Assembly: GCA_022717655.1 (NCBI GenBank)
Contig: JAIIAN010000010.1
Span: 1-28,548 of the forward strand
Source: Bacillota bacterium
GTDB lineage: Bacteria > Bacillota > Clostridia > Lachnospirales > Lachnospiraceae
DNA length: 28,548 bases
Reading direction: 5' to 3'
The translations under genes were made by a program, and so were the position numbers. How positions within the stretch are numbered: position 1 is the first letter of the stretch; each line of letters begins with the position of its first letter. The notes beneath the pieces are model-generated. The model was not told the origin of the DNA and ran no database searches. It saw only the letters and a program-made list of their open reading frames with translations. Shown piece after piece: positions 1 to 8,223 of this stretch.

Positions 1-216
1 CCGTTTCAGTGTTGGATATGCCTTAAATAATTCAATCGCACTTTTACTTTTGAGTGTTCTAACCACATCGCAGGGAGCGACTGTTTGTGGCACATCTACA
101 AAAATATGAATATGGTCCGGCATTACTTCAAGTGCTTTCATCCCACAGGCAAGCCTATGGGTTTTCGCCACTAATTTATAACAAACCCCCAGAGAATTTT
201 CACTCTCTGAGGGCAT
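1..216 (-). pseudogene. IS200/IS605-family TnpA transposase remnant (partial)
   Basis: Read on the minus strand, an open frame runs off the window edge and contains the peptide EVMPDHIHIFVDVP followed by a VVRTLKSKSAIELF stretch. H-I-H flanked by hydrophobics is the HUH metal-binding motif of Y1 single-strand transposases, and the following K-S-K-S segment matches the usual LKGKSS region of TnpA. The roughly 50 N-terminal residues normally found before this motif (the YHLVW-like start) are absent: upstream in frame is only the gatB terminator hairpin and then a stop. It therefore looks like a 5'-truncated copy lying just downstream of the gat operon. The catalytic tyrosine would lie outside the window, so I cannot say whether the 3' part is intact. 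Confidence 0.72.
181..213 (-). terminator. Intrinsic terminator of the aspS-gatCAB operon
   Basis: On the minus strand a 10-bp stem (CCCTCAGAGA pairing with TCTCTGGGGG, one G-T pair) with an 8-nt loop is followed by TTTGTT. It begins about 35 nt after the gatB stop codon and separates the operon from the transposase remnant. Confidence 0.8.
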
Positions 217-247
217 AATATAATCATTCTATTTTGCTGTTCTAACA

Positions 248-1678
248 TTACAGTTTTTCCATCAGCATTTTATTGACAGATGCCGGATTTGCCTTACCTT
301 TCATCTGTTTCATAACCTGTCCTACTAAGAATCCAAGCACTTTTGTTTTTCCGCTATGATATTCTTCTACTGTTTTTGGATTATCTGCAAGCACTTTATC
401 GACAACTGCTTCAAGCATGCCGGTATCTTCTACGGTCTTTAATCCATTTGATTCTACATAAGCATTTGGTTCTACATCTTCATCAAAAATCTTTTCAAAG
501 ACTTTCTTTGCATTCTGGTTATTGACTTCTCCTTTTTCCACCATAAGAATCAAGTCTGCCAGATGTTTTGGAGTAAAGTGCAGTTCTTCGGCTTCCATTG
601 CTCTATCTTTTAACAGACGCAGAGTTTCACCGATAAACCAGTTTGCTGTCTTTTTCGGATTCTGGCTTTCTTTTACGGTTTCTTCAAATAAATCAGCCAG
701 ATGTTTAGACTGAGTTAAAAGTGAAGCGTCGTAAGCGGAAAGTCCATACTCTTTTTCATAACGTGCAGATTTTGCTTCCTGAAGTTCCGGCTGGCTGTCT
801 TTGATTCGTTTAATCCATTCATCACTAATAAAGACTGGCGGTAAATCAGGGTCTGGGAAGTAACGGTAATCTTTTGCATCTTCTTTGGAACGCATTGCAT
901 AAGAATATTCTTTGTTATCATCCCATCTTCTGGTTTCCTGCTGAACCGCTTTTCCTTCTTCAATAAGTTCAATCTGTCGTTCTCTTTCTCCTTCAATCGC
1001 ACGGGCAATTGCTTTAAAAGAGTTTAAGTTCTTCATCTCTGTTCTTGTTCCAAAGGTTTCTGTACCAACTTCACGTACGGATAAGTTGACATCGGCACGC
1101 ATCGAGCCTTCCTGTAATTTACAGTCGGATACACCAAGATACTGACAAATCATTCTCAATTTTTCCAGATAAGCAATGACTTCTTCTGCATTTCTCATAT
1201 CCGGTTCAGATACGATTTCGACAAGTGGAACACCGCTTCGGTTATAGTCTACTAAAGAGCAGTCCTCCCATTCATCATGGATTAATTTACCTGCATCTTC
1301 TTCCATATGCATTTCATGGATGCGGATTTTCTTTGTTCCGGCATTGGTCTGGATTTCCAAGAATCCATCGTGGCAGATTGGCAGATATAACTGAGAAATC
1401 TGATAGTTCTGTGGGTTATCCGGATAGAAATAGTTCTTTCTGTCAAATTTGCAGTTCTGGTTTACTTCACAGTTTGCTGCAAGTCCAAGTGCAAGTGCAT
1501 ATTCTACCACCTGTTTGTTTAATACCGGAAGAGACCCCGGCATACCGGTGCAGACCGGACAGGTATGTGTATTTGGTGCGCCTCCGAATTTCGTAGAGCA
1601 TCCGCAGAAGATTTTGGTCGCTGTGGCAAGCTCTACATGAACTTCAAGTCCAATGACTGTTTCATATTGTTTTGCCAT
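248..1678 (-). CDS. gatB: Asp-tRNA(Asn)/Glu-tRNA(Gln) amidotransferase subunit B
   Basis: The 476-residue product has the standard GatB length. It is the kinase and tRNA-binding subunit of the GatCAB transamidosome: it activates the misacylated Asp or Glu on tRNA and receives ammonia from GatA. The N terminus contains the family signature YETVIGLEVHVEL, and the CGC...CPVC cysteines (residues ~26-43) form the usual zinc site. The C-terminal ~100 residues form the YqeY-like helical tail that grips tRNA (ending VNKMLMEKL). The ATG overlaps the gatA stop as TAATG (one shared base), so the two subunits are translationally coupled. It is the last gene of the operon. No frameshift or missing motif was seen. 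Confidence 0.97.
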   Translation of the reverse strand: MAKQYETVIGLEVHVELATATKIFCGCSTKFGGAPNTHTCPVCTGMPGSLPVLNKQVVEYALALGLAANCEVNQNCKFDRKNYFYPDNPQNYQISQLYLPICHDGFLEIQTNAGTKKIRIHEMHMEEDAGKLIHDEWEDCSLVDYNRSGVPLVEIVSEPDMRNAEEVIAYLEKLRMICQYLGVSDCKLQEGSMRADVNLSVREVGTETFGTRTEMKNLNSFKAIARAIEGERERQIELIEEGKAVQQETRRWDDNKEYSYAMRSKEDAKDYRYFPDPDLPPVFISDEWIKRIKDSQPELQEAKSARYEKEYGLSAYDASLLTQSKHLADLFEETVKESQNPKKTANWFIGETLRLLKDRAMEAEELHFTPKHLADLILMVEKGEVNNQNAKKVFEKIFDEDVEPNAYVESNGLKTVEDTGMLEAVVDKVLADNPKTVEEYHSGKTKVLGFLVGQVMKQMKGKANPASVNKMLMEKL

Positions 1679-3147
1679 TATTCTCCCTCCTTCTGATATG
1701 CCATAGGAAATGCTCCACGGATTTTTTCATAAGCATAAGCTGCCTGTATGATTTTCTTTTCTTTAAAGCAGTCTCCGATAAACTGAAGCCCAACCGGCAT
1801 GCCATTTCTGTCTTTTCCTGCCGGAACACTGATTGCCGGAAGTCCTGCGAGATTTACCCCTGCGGTATAGACATCACTTAAATACATTTTAAGCGGGTCT
1901 TGTAAACTGCTTCCTACTTTCGGTGCGGTAGACGGTGCTGCCGGTGCAAGAATCATATCATATTTTGCGAATGCATCATCAAATGCTTTTTTAATCATCG
2001 CTTTTACTTTTAATGCTTTCAAATAATAGGCATCATAGTAACCGGAACTTAATACGAATGAACCAAGTAAAATTCTACGTTTTACTTCTTCTCCAAATCC
2101 CTGTGCACGGCTCTTTTTATACATATCATGGAGTCCTTCAAACTCATCTGCACGATAACCATATTTTACTCCATCGAAACGTGCCAGGTTGGAACTTGCC
2201 TCAGCGGAAGCAATGATATAATAAGCCGGAATCACATAATCAACCAGTCCAAGAGAAAATTCTTCTACAACTGCTCCATTTGCCTTCATCAGTTCTACTG
2301 TTTCCTGAAGTGTCTTTTTCACATCTTCATCGAGTCCCTCTGAAAGATATTCGGTAGGAATACCGATGCGAACTCCATTTAAATCGCCCTTTAACGCCTC
2401 TGTAAAGTTCAAATCATTTCTTTCAATCGAGGTACTGTCTTTTTTATCGTATCCGGAAATTGCTTCTAATAAAGCGGTGCAGTCTGCCACATTTTTGGCA
2501 ACCGGTCCAATCTGGTCAAGGGAAGATGCATAGGCAATCAATCCATAACGAGAAACCGTTCCATAAGTTGGTTTCATTCCAACCACGCCACAATAAGAGG
2601 ACGGCTGACGAATCGAACCACCGGTATCAGAACCAAGTGCTAAAAATGCTTCTCCTGCTGCAACTGCTGCACAAGAACCACCGGAAGAACCCCCTGGTAC
2701 TTTTGTTTTATCCCACGGGTTTGTTGTAATTCCATAAGCAGATGTCTCACTGGTACTTCCCATGGCAAATTCATCCATGTTTGTTTTTCCAAGAATAATC
2801 ATTCCTGCTTCTTCTAATTTTTTCACAGCTTCTGCATCATAAGGCGGAACAAAATTTCCAAGAATTTTTGATGCACAAGTTGTCTTTCTTCCTTTTGTGC
2901 AGATATTATCTTTTACTGCAATCGGAACACCTGCCAGTGGTCCGCTGTATTCTCCAGAAGCAATTCCTGCTTCTACTTCTTTTACTCTTCGATATACTTT
3001 TTCTTCATCTGTCTCAAGAAATGCATGTACGATGTCTTCTGATTTTTTTATCTGTTCGAGTGACACCTTTACAGCTTCTTCCACACCTGCTTCTCCTTTT
3101 TTAATCGCAGTGGAAAGTTCAAGAGCACTTAAGTCTTTTAAATCCAT
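1678..3147 (-). CDS. gatA: Asp-tRNA(Asn)/Glu-tRNA(Gln) amidotransferase subunit A
   Basis: This is the amidase-signature subunit that hydrolyses glutamine and channels ammonia to GatB. I start it at the ATG at 3147 (MDLKDLSALELS, 489 residues). That ATG is preceded by a perfect GGAGG ribosome site at proper distance; the upstream ATG at 3201 would place 18 unrelated residues inside gatC. The Ser-cisSer-Lys triad is visible: Lys79 in AVKDN, and the serines in GGSSGGSCAAV and GSDTGGSIRQP. The length is normal for GatA. It begins 11 nt after the gatC stop and ends one base into gatB. The protein is intact and needs GatC for folding. Confidence 0.97.
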   Translation of the reverse strand: MDLKDLSALELSTAIKKGEAGVEEAVKVSLEQIKKSEDIVHAFLETDEEKVYRRVKEVEAGIASGEYSGPLAGVPIAVKDNICTKGRKTTCASKILGNFVPPYDAEAVKKLEEAGMIILGKTNMDEFAMGSTSETSAYGITTNPWDKTKVPGGSSGGSCAAVAAGEAFLALGSDTGGSIRQPSSYCGVVGMKPTYGTVSRYGLIAYASSLDQIGPVAKNVADCTALLEAISGYDKKDSTSIERNDLNFTEALKGDLNGVRIGIPTEYLSEGLDEDVKKTLQETVELMKANGAVVEEFSLGLVDYVIPAYYIIASAEASSNLARFDGVKYGYRADEFEGLHDMYKKSRAQGFGEEVKRRILLGSFVLSSGYYDAYYLKALKVKAMIKKAFDDAFAKYDMILAPAAPSTAPKVGSSLQDPLKMYLSDVYTAGVNLAGLPAISVPAGKDRNGMPVGLQFIGDCFKEKKIIQAAYAYEKIRGAFPMAYQKEGE

Positions 3148-3158
3148 ACCCTTTCCTC

Positions 3159-3455
3159 CTACTGTACCGTCTTCGGCACTTGATATTGTCCGTCTTTGCA
3201 TTTTGGTGCATTGTCAAGCATTGCATCTCTGTCATCTCCATTAGTTACTACATCTTCACGGAATACATTTCCCATAGAAAATGTGTGGGACAGAGGTTCA
3301 ATTCCATCGGTATCTAACTCATTTAATTTATCGACATAATCCAGCATTTCCTGCATTTTTTCTTTTGCTTTTTCCCGCTCTTCTTCCGTAAGGGCAAGTT
3401 TTGCAAGAATTTCTACATTTTCCATTACTGCATCATCAATTATCTGCTTTGCCAT
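3159..3455 (-). CDS. gatC: Asp-tRNA(Asn)/Glu-tRNA(Gln) amidotransferase subunit C
   Basis: This small 98-residue subunit wraps around GatA and stabilises the amidase. It shows the family pattern: an N-terminal helix with EILAKLALTEEE, an acidic/lysine-rich central helix (KEKMQEMLDYVDKLNELDT), then GIEPLSHTF and a C-terminal tail with LDNAPKCKDGQYQVPK. The ribosome site AAAGGAG lies about 9 nt upstream of the ATG. It is 16 nt downstream of the AspRS gene, so the order is aspS-gatC-gatA-gatB. That arrangement places a charging enzyme and the amidotransferase that corrects its product in one transcript. Confidence 0.96.
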   Translation of the reverse strand: MAKQIIDDAVMENVEILAKLALTEEEREKAKEKMQEMLDYVDKLNELDTDGIEPLSHTFSMGNVFREDVVTNGDDRDAMLDNAPKCKDGQYQVPKTVQ

Positions 3456-3471
3456 GGCTCTTTCTCCTTTC

Positions 3472-4800
3472 TTACGGCTCCAAACGTTTCATATCTCTTG
3501 GGAACAGACATGCTTCTCTTACGTTGTCCTCTCCTAAAAGCTGCATCGTCAGTCGTTCCAGTCCAATTCCAAGTCCTCCATGAGGCGGCATGCCATATTT
3601 AAAGGTATCTAAGTACTGTTCCATTCCTTCCTGACTCATGCCTCTCTTTTCGATTTTTTCAACTAGCATGTTATAATCATGAATACGCTGACCTCCGGTT
3701 GTAATTTCAAGTCCCTTAAATAAGAGGTCAAAACTTAAGGTATATCTGTCATCTTCCGGGTCATCCATTGCATACATCGGTCTCTTCTTTGACGGATAAT
3801 GAGTGACAAATACAAAATCGGCATCGTATTCTTCTTTAAAATATTTTCCAATCAGTTCCTCTTCTTCCGGCTCTAAGTCAAATGGGTTACGAATTTTTCT
3901 ATTATATTTTTCAGATACCAGACGTTTCGCTTCATCAAAACGAACATAAGGAATCTTTTCTACATCCGGAAGGGTGATTCCCAGCATTTTTAATTCTTTT
4001 GCATAGTCTTTTTTCAACAATTCCATTGTATATTGAAGAAATCCAGTTTCCATTTCACAGATATCAAGGAAACTATCGATATATCCCATCTCAAAGTCAA
4101 GACTGGTATATTCATTTAAATGACGTCTGGTGTTGTGTTTCTCTGCTCGAAAAACCGGTCCGGTTTCAAACACACGGTCAAACACGCCAACCATCATCTG
4201 TTTATAAAACTGAGGACTCTGTGCCAGCACTGCCGGTGTATGGAAATAACTTAACTTAAACATGTTAGAACCGCCCTCTGCACCTTTTGCTCCAATCTTT
4301 GGAGTATGAATTTCCGTAAATCCCTGTATATAGAGATATTCACGAAATCCTCTGCAGATTGCTTCCTGAATTTTAAATCTTGCTCTTTCTTTTAAGTTTC
4401 TAAGAGAAACAGAACGCATATCCAGTTTTGTTTCGAGTGAAGTATTTAATTTCCATTTATCAATTGCAAGTGGAAGCGGCTGTGCCGGCTGTGATAAGAT
4501 GGTAATTTGTTCCAGACGGATTTCTTTTCCATGAGGAGCTCTTTCTTCGTCTTTTATAATGCCCTTTACACTGACACAGGCAGCTTCTTTTAATTCAGAG
4601 ATATCCAGATTTGTTTTATTTTCTTCCCATACAGTTTGAAGCAGACCGTCTCTTTTTCTTAAGATGACGAATGCAATCTCACCCATATTTCGGATGCTGT
4701 GAATTGCACCTTCTACAACAACTTCTGTTCCCTCTTCCTGTAAGATTACTTCTGGCAGTTCCATTGCCTCTTTTTCTTTTACACCTGTAACAAATTCCAT
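3472..4800 (-). CDS. aspS: Archaeal-type aspartyl-tRNA synthetase, predicted non-discriminating (Asp/Asn)
   Basis: This class II synthetase is 442 residues, the short archaeal/eukaryal-type length, not the ~590 of ordinary bacterial AspRS, and it lacks the bacterial GAD insertion. It has an N-terminal OB-fold anticodon domain (~20-115) and the catalytic core with motif 2 FRAEKHNTRRHLNEYTS and motif 3 GGLGIGLERL near the C terminus, ending LFPRDMKRLEP. Aligned by eye to archaeal AspRS, the specificity positions (Trp26 and Lys85 in the discriminating Thermococcus enzyme) are His34 (GAIHSI) and Pro89 (RAPHGK) here, the pair found in enzymes that also charge tRNA(Asn). The gatCAB genes directly downstream fit that role. 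The ribosome site is AAAGGAG. A second, ordinary AspRS may exist elsewhere in the genome. Confidence 0.93.
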   Translation of the reverse strand: MEFVTGVKEKEAMELPEVILQEEGTEVVVEGAIHSIRNMGEIAFVILRKRDGLLQTVWEENKTNLDISELKEAACVSVKGIIKDEERAPHGKEIRLEQITILSQPAQPLPLAIDKWKLNTSLETKLDMRSVSLRNLKERARFKIQEAICRGFREYLYIQGFTEIHTPKIGAKGAEGGSNMFKLSYFHTPAVLAQSPQFYKQMMVGVFDRVFETGPVFRAEKHNTRRHLNEYTSLDFEMGYIDSFLDICEMETGFLQYTMELLKKDYAKELKMLGITLPDVEKIPYVRFDEAKRLVSEKYNRKIRNPFDLEPEEEELIGKYFKEEYDADFVFVTHYPSKKRPMYAMDDPEDDRYTLSFDLLFKGLEITTGGQRIHDYNMLVEKIEKRGMSQEGMEQYLDTFKYGMPPHGGLGIGLERLTMQLLGEDNVREACLFPRDMKRLEP

Positions 4801-4949
4801 ATCACATTTCTCCTTTATCGCGTCTATATACTTTTACAAGCTTAATAAAAAGCTCCAAAAGTACATTATTTTTAAAGCAGAACGTCTCGGGTCATTCAGG
4901 CCGAAACCAGACATCCCGAGACGCATATCACGCGTTCCCACGCCTGCTA
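4801..4949 (-). other. Intergenic region between dapL and aspS, with two inverted repeats
   Basis: Two structures are visible. CGTCTCGGG (4883-4891) pairs with CCCGAGACG (4915-4923) across a 23-nt loop; it lies 27 nt after the dapL stop and is a plausible weak terminator, although the following minus-strand bases (TTCTGCTTT) are a poor U tract. Closer to aspS, CTTTT-AC-AAGCTT (from about 4831) pairs with AAGCT-CC-AAAAG (to about 4860). I looked for a T-box specifier or the conserved GGTGG-ACCGCG antiterminator sequence expected before a clostridial synthetase gene and saw neither. No convincing -35/-10 pair is visible. Confidence 0.5.
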
Positions 4950-6164
4950 TTACATCTTTGTAATTCGCTCTATTGCTTTTACTGTATTTTCATGACTTCC
5001 GAATGCGGATAAACGGAAGTATCCTTCTCCATGAGCACCAAATCCGCTTCCTGGAGTACCAACTACATTTGCTTCATGAAGCAGCTTATCGAAGAACTCC
5101 CATGAAGTCATCTTATCCGGTGTCTTTAACCATACATAAGGTGCATTGATTCCGCCGGATACGGAATAGCCTGCATTTTTTAAGCCTTCATAAATCGTTT
5201 TTGCATTCTGCATATAATAAGCAACCTGTTCTTTTAACTGAACTTTTCCAGCATCAGAATAAACGGCTTCACCGGCTCTCTGCACAATGTATGGAGCACC
5301 GTTATATTTTGTTCCGTGACGTCTTGCCCATAAAGAATGAAGCTGTACGTCACCACATTTTAAATCTTTTGGAACTACGGTATATCCAAGACGAACTCCT
5401 GTAAATCCGGCATTTTTTGAGAAGCTGTGAAGTTCGATTGCACACTCTCTTGCTCCTTCACATTCATAAATGCTGTGCGGAATTTCTTCTTCGGTAATAT
5501 ATGCTTCATACGCTGCATCGTAGATAATTACTGCACCAATTTTTCTTGCATAATCAACCCATTCCTGAAGCTGTGCTTTTGTAATCGTTGCACCAGTCGG
5601 GTTATTCGGGAAGCATAAGTAAATAATGTCTGGATTTTCTTTTGGAAATTCCGGAACGAAATCATTTTCTTCGAGACACGGCATGTAAATCATGCCATCA
5701 AAGTTCTGAGTTTCCGGATTGTATTCTCCACTTCTTCCTGCCATAACATTGGTGTCTACATAAACCGGATAAACCGGATCGCATACTGCAATTTTATTAT
5801 CTAATCCAAAGATTTCCTGAATATTACCGGAATCACATTTTGCACCATCCGATACAAAGATTTCATCAGCAGAAATATCGCATCCACGGTCTTTGTAATC
5901 ATTTTTTGCAATGGCATTTCTTAAAAATCCATAGCCAAGGTCCGGTGCATAACCGTGAAAGGTTTTTGCATCTGCCATATCATCGACTGCTTTATGCAGA
6001 GCTTCGATGATTGCCGGTGCAAGTGGCTGTGTGACATCCCCGATTCCAAGGCGAAGAATCTGTGCCTCCGGATTTTCACTTTGATACGCATTTACCTTTT
6101 TTGCAATGTTAGAAAAAAGATAACTTCCTGGCAGTTTCAGATAATTTTCGTTAATTGTAAACAT
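4950..6164 (-). CDS. dapL: LL-diaminopimelate aminotransferase
   Basis: This PLP-dependent class I/II aminotransferase of 404 residues converts tetrahydrodipicolinate directly to LL-diaminopimelate with glutamate as amino donor, feeding lysine and peptidoglycan synthesis. It shows the DapL N terminus (YLKLPGSYLFSNIAKKV), the LRLGIGDVTQPL segment, the KTFHGYAPDLGY loop, the PNNPTGA motif and the PLP lysine in SFSKNAGFTGVRLGY. Its length and start (AAAGGAG nine bases upstream) are standard. It begins 35 nt after the ANTAR regulator gene with no terminator between, so it is probably the third gene of a glnA-ANTAR-dapL transcript. Use of glutamate as donor gives a metabolic reason for nitrogen control. 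Confidence 0.96.
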   Translation of the reverse strand: MFTINENYLKLPGSYLFSNIAKKVNAYQSENPEAQILRLGIGDVTQPLAPAIIEALHKAVDDMADAKTFHGYAPDLGYGFLRNAIAKNDYKDRGCDISADEIFVSDGAKCDSGNIQEIFGLDNKIAVCDPVYPVYVDTNVMAGRSGEYNPETQNFDGMIYMPCLEENDFVPEFPKENPDIIYLCFPNNPTGATITKAQLQEWVDYARKIGAVIIYDAAYEAYITEEEIPHSIYECEGARECAIELHSFSKNAGFTGVRLGYTVVPKDLKCGDVQLHSLWARRHGTKYNGAPYIVQRAGEAVYSDAGKVQLKEQVAYYMQNAKTIYEGLKNAGYSVSGGINAPYVWLKTPDKMTSWEFFDKLLHEANVVGTPGSGFGAHGEGYFRLSAFGSHENTVKAIERITKM

Positions 6165-6178
6165 ATCACATTTCTCCT

Positions 6179-6206
6179 TTATGCTTTATACTTTATGCTT
6201 TATACT
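6179..6206. repeat. Perfect 14-bp tandem duplication at the end of the ANTAR gene
   Basis: TTATGCTTTATACT occurs twice head to tail, 6179-6192 and 6193-6206. The second copy contains the stop codon of the ANTAR gene and its last valine codon; the first lies just upstream of the dapL ribosome site. It reads as a recent slippage duplication that lengthened the gap between the two genes. Confidence 0.85.
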
Positions 6207-6751
6207 TCATCGTATATTAAGGTGAGTATCATCTGTGCGGTTTCTACCATGCTGGTTGCACTGTCCATACTGCACTTTTGTATATATCTGTAAGCTTCTT
6301 TCTCTGTCAGATGGTTTCTGTCCATCAGAAGCCGCTTTGCATTCTGAATATAATTCTGCTCCCTCTCACTTCTTGGTTTTGGTTTCTTTTTCTGTTTCTT
6401 TAAATGACGCTGAATCTGCATCATCTGCATTTCCACGGTGTTGACCAGTTCATGAACCCGAATCGGCATTGTGACTGCCATGATTCCGGACTGTGCCTGA
6501 CTGACTACGCTTGCTGAACCAATCAAAAGAATTTCATAAAAACTTGGGAGCATGTCTGCGAGCTCGGTGTAATACATATCGGGAAGTTTATATCCGCTGA
6601 TAACCAGCCCGCCAGACTGTTTATTCATTTCCATAAGGGCAGAGGCACCTGTAGCGCATGGTACAATATTGTCAAATCCGTGTTGCATCAGAATTTTTTT
6701 AATTTTCTTTGCATCTTCGATTTTTGGTAATACAATAATGATGCTGCTCAT
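6200..6751 (-). CDS. ANTAR-domain RNA-binding antiterminator with degenerate receiver (NitR-like)
   Basis: This 183-residue regulator has an N-terminal receiver-like domain (~1-110) and a C-terminal ANTAR domain (~128-180). The ANTAR part is clear: NAKRLLMDRNHLTEKEAY then MDSATSMVETAQMIL, matching the family A-K-x-L-M and hydrophobic/alanine pattern. The receiver lacks the acidic pair (VLPK instead of V-D-D) and has Ser52 where the phosphorylated Asp should be (GLVISGYKLPD), so phosphorylation at that site is not possible. A basic KKQKKKPKPRSER linker joins the two. It starts 24 nt after glnA with a GGAGG-type ribosome site. Known relatives (NitR of clostridia) sit beside glnA and antiterminate transcription by binding hexaloop RNA hairpins; matching hairpins occur before glnA, amt, glnN and pyrG here. 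Confidence 0.9.
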   Translation of the reverse strand: MSSIIIVLPKIEDAKKIKKILMQHGFDNIVPCATGASALMEMNKQSGGLVISGYKLPDMYYTELADMLPSFYEILLIGSASVVSQAQSGIMAVTMPIRVHELVNTVEMQMMQIQRHLKKQKKKPKPRSEREQNYIQNAKRLLMDRNHLTEKEAYRYIQKCSMDSATSMVETAQMILTLIYDEV

Positions 6752-6775
6752 GTACTGCCTCCTGCTCTTTATTTT

Positions 6776-8107
6776 TTACACACGGTACAGGTACTGCTCT
6801 AATTCCCATTCAGATACCTGTTCCATGTATTCTAACCATTCTTCTTTTTTTGCTTTCAGATAATATTTTGTAAAATCTTTTCCCAATACCTCTTTGACCA
6901 ATTCATCTGCATGAAATTCATTTAATGCATCGTTTAAATTTTCAGGCAGGGAATCGATTCCCATTTCTTCTTTTTCTTTTTTGTTTAATTTCCTTATGCT
7001 TCGTTTTAATTCCGGTGAAAGTTCCATCTGATTTTCAATTCCATCAAGTCCCGCCATCAGACAAAGTGCTAATACCAGGTATGGATTAGAAGATGCATCC
7101 GGACTTCTCAGTTCTAATCTTGTTCCACCTTCTACATTTTGTGGAACACGGATTAATGCGGTTCTCTGTCTTGACGACCAGGTGATATCCGACGGTGCTT
7201 CAAATCCTGGTGCCAGGCGTTTATAGGAATTAACCAGTGGATTACAAATCGCTGTCATGCCTTTGATATGAGCAAAAATACCGGCCATAAATTGATAAGC
7301 TTCTTTACTTAATCCAAGTTCATCCTTTTTATCGGTAAATACATTTTTTCCATCTTTCATCAGCATCATGTTCACATGCATCCCTGAACCATTGACTCCG
7401 GCTCTCGGCTTCGGCATAAATGTCGCATGCAGTCCGTGACGTTTTGCAATCGTGCGAACTGCTGTCTTAAATGTCATGACCTTATCGGCAGTTTCCATTG
7501 CCTCAGAATATTCAAAATCAATTTCATGCTGTCCTGGTGCAATTTCATGATGAGAAGATTCAATATCGTATCCCATTTCTTCTAATGTTAATACCATATC
7601 TCTTCTTGCATTTTCCCCTAAATCAATCGGACTTAAATCCATGTATCCGGCTTTTTCATGTGTTGTCGTTGTCGGCATCCCATTATCATCCGTATGGAAT
7701 AGGAAAAATTCACACTCCGGATTGACCATCAAGGTGTATCCTTTTTCCTTTGCCCTCTCGACTGCTTTCTTTAAAATATATCTTGGACTTTCTATATAAG
7801 GAGTGCCGTCCTCGTTGTAAATATCACACACAAATCTGGCAACTTTTCCCTGCTGTGGACGCCACGGTAAAATGGAAAAAGTAGATAAGTCCGGATATAA
7901 ATGCATGTCATATTCTTCATCACGGACAAATCCTTCAATAGAAGAAACATCGATCACACATTTATTATCCATCGCTTTCTCCAGTTTACTGTAAGGAATT
8001 GCAATATTTTTCAGGCATCCGAACATATCTGTAAACTGAAGACGGATAAACTCGACATCTTCCTCTTCTGCCATCTGTAATATGGCTTCCTTCGTGTAAT
8101 TTTCCAT
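6776..8107 (-). CDS. glnA: Glutamine synthetase type I (alpha, Bacillus-like)
   Basis: This enzyme makes glutamine from glutamate, ammonia and ATP as a dodecamer. The 443-residue length and the absence of the ~25-residue insertion and adenylylation loop place it in the GSI-alpha group. Visible motifs are the N-terminal beta-grasp region with DGS-like SSIEGFVRDEE (containing the Arg that confers feedback inhibition in Bacillus), the metal ligands NPECEFFLF, the ATP-site KPRAGVNGSGMHVNM, the Glu flap NSYKRLAPGFEAPS, and RLELRSPDASSNPYL. The ribosome site AGAGGAG precedes the ATG. It is the promoter-proximal gene of a unit that continues into the ANTAR regulator and dapL. A leader terminator 43 nt upstream of the ATG indicates control by antitermination. 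Confidence 0.97.
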   Translation of the reverse strand: MENYTKEAILQMAEEEDVEFIRLQFTDMFGCLKNIAIPYSKLEKAMDNKCVIDVSSIEGFVRDEEYDMHLYPDLSTFSILPWRPQQGKVARFVCDIYNEDGTPYIESPRYILKKAVERAKEKGYTLMVNPECEFFLFHTDDNGMPTTTTHEKAGYMDLSPIDLGENARRDMVLTLEEMGYDIESSHHEIAPGQHEIDFEYSEAMETADKVMTFKTAVRTIAKRHGLHATFMPKPRAGVNGSGMHVNMMLMKDGKNVFTDKKDELGLSKEAYQFMAGIFAHIKGMTAICNPLVNSYKRLAPGFEAPSDITWSSRQRTALIRVPQNVEGGTRLELRSPDASSNPYLVLALCLMAGLDGIENQMELSPELKRSIRKLNKKEKEEMGIDSLPENLNDALNEFHADELVKEVLGKDFTKYYLKAKKEEWLEYMEQVSEWELEQYLYRV

Positions 8108-8150
8108 GCATAATCTCCTCTCTTACGAGTTGTTTTTTCGTTAAATTAAT

Positions 8151-8208
8151 AAAAAAGGCGCTCTTATTTAGAGAGTTTTACCCTCCAAATAAGAACGCCT
8201 TTGTTCTT
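8151..8208 (-). promoter_or_regulatory. glnA leader: hexaloop hairpin overlapping an intrinsic terminator
   Basis: On the minus strand, AAGAAC AAAGGC GTTCTT (8208-8191) folds as a 6-bp stem with loop AAAGGC. The loop and 3' arm are the start of a 20-bp terminator (8202-8151) whose 5' arm begins AAAGGCG and whose 3' arm ends CGCCTTTTTT. The two folds cannot coexist. A1 and G4 of the loop match the known ANTAR-target consensus. The predicted transcript starts about 10 nt before the hairpin, so there is no room for a second upstream hairpin. Confidence 0.85.
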
Positions 8209-8223
8209 TCATTTATGTTTGGT

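Noticed and set aside
4801..4949. T-box riboswitch upstream of aspS
   Set aside because: No T-box core sequence or specifier loop is visible, and the 149-nt gap also has to hold the dapL terminator.
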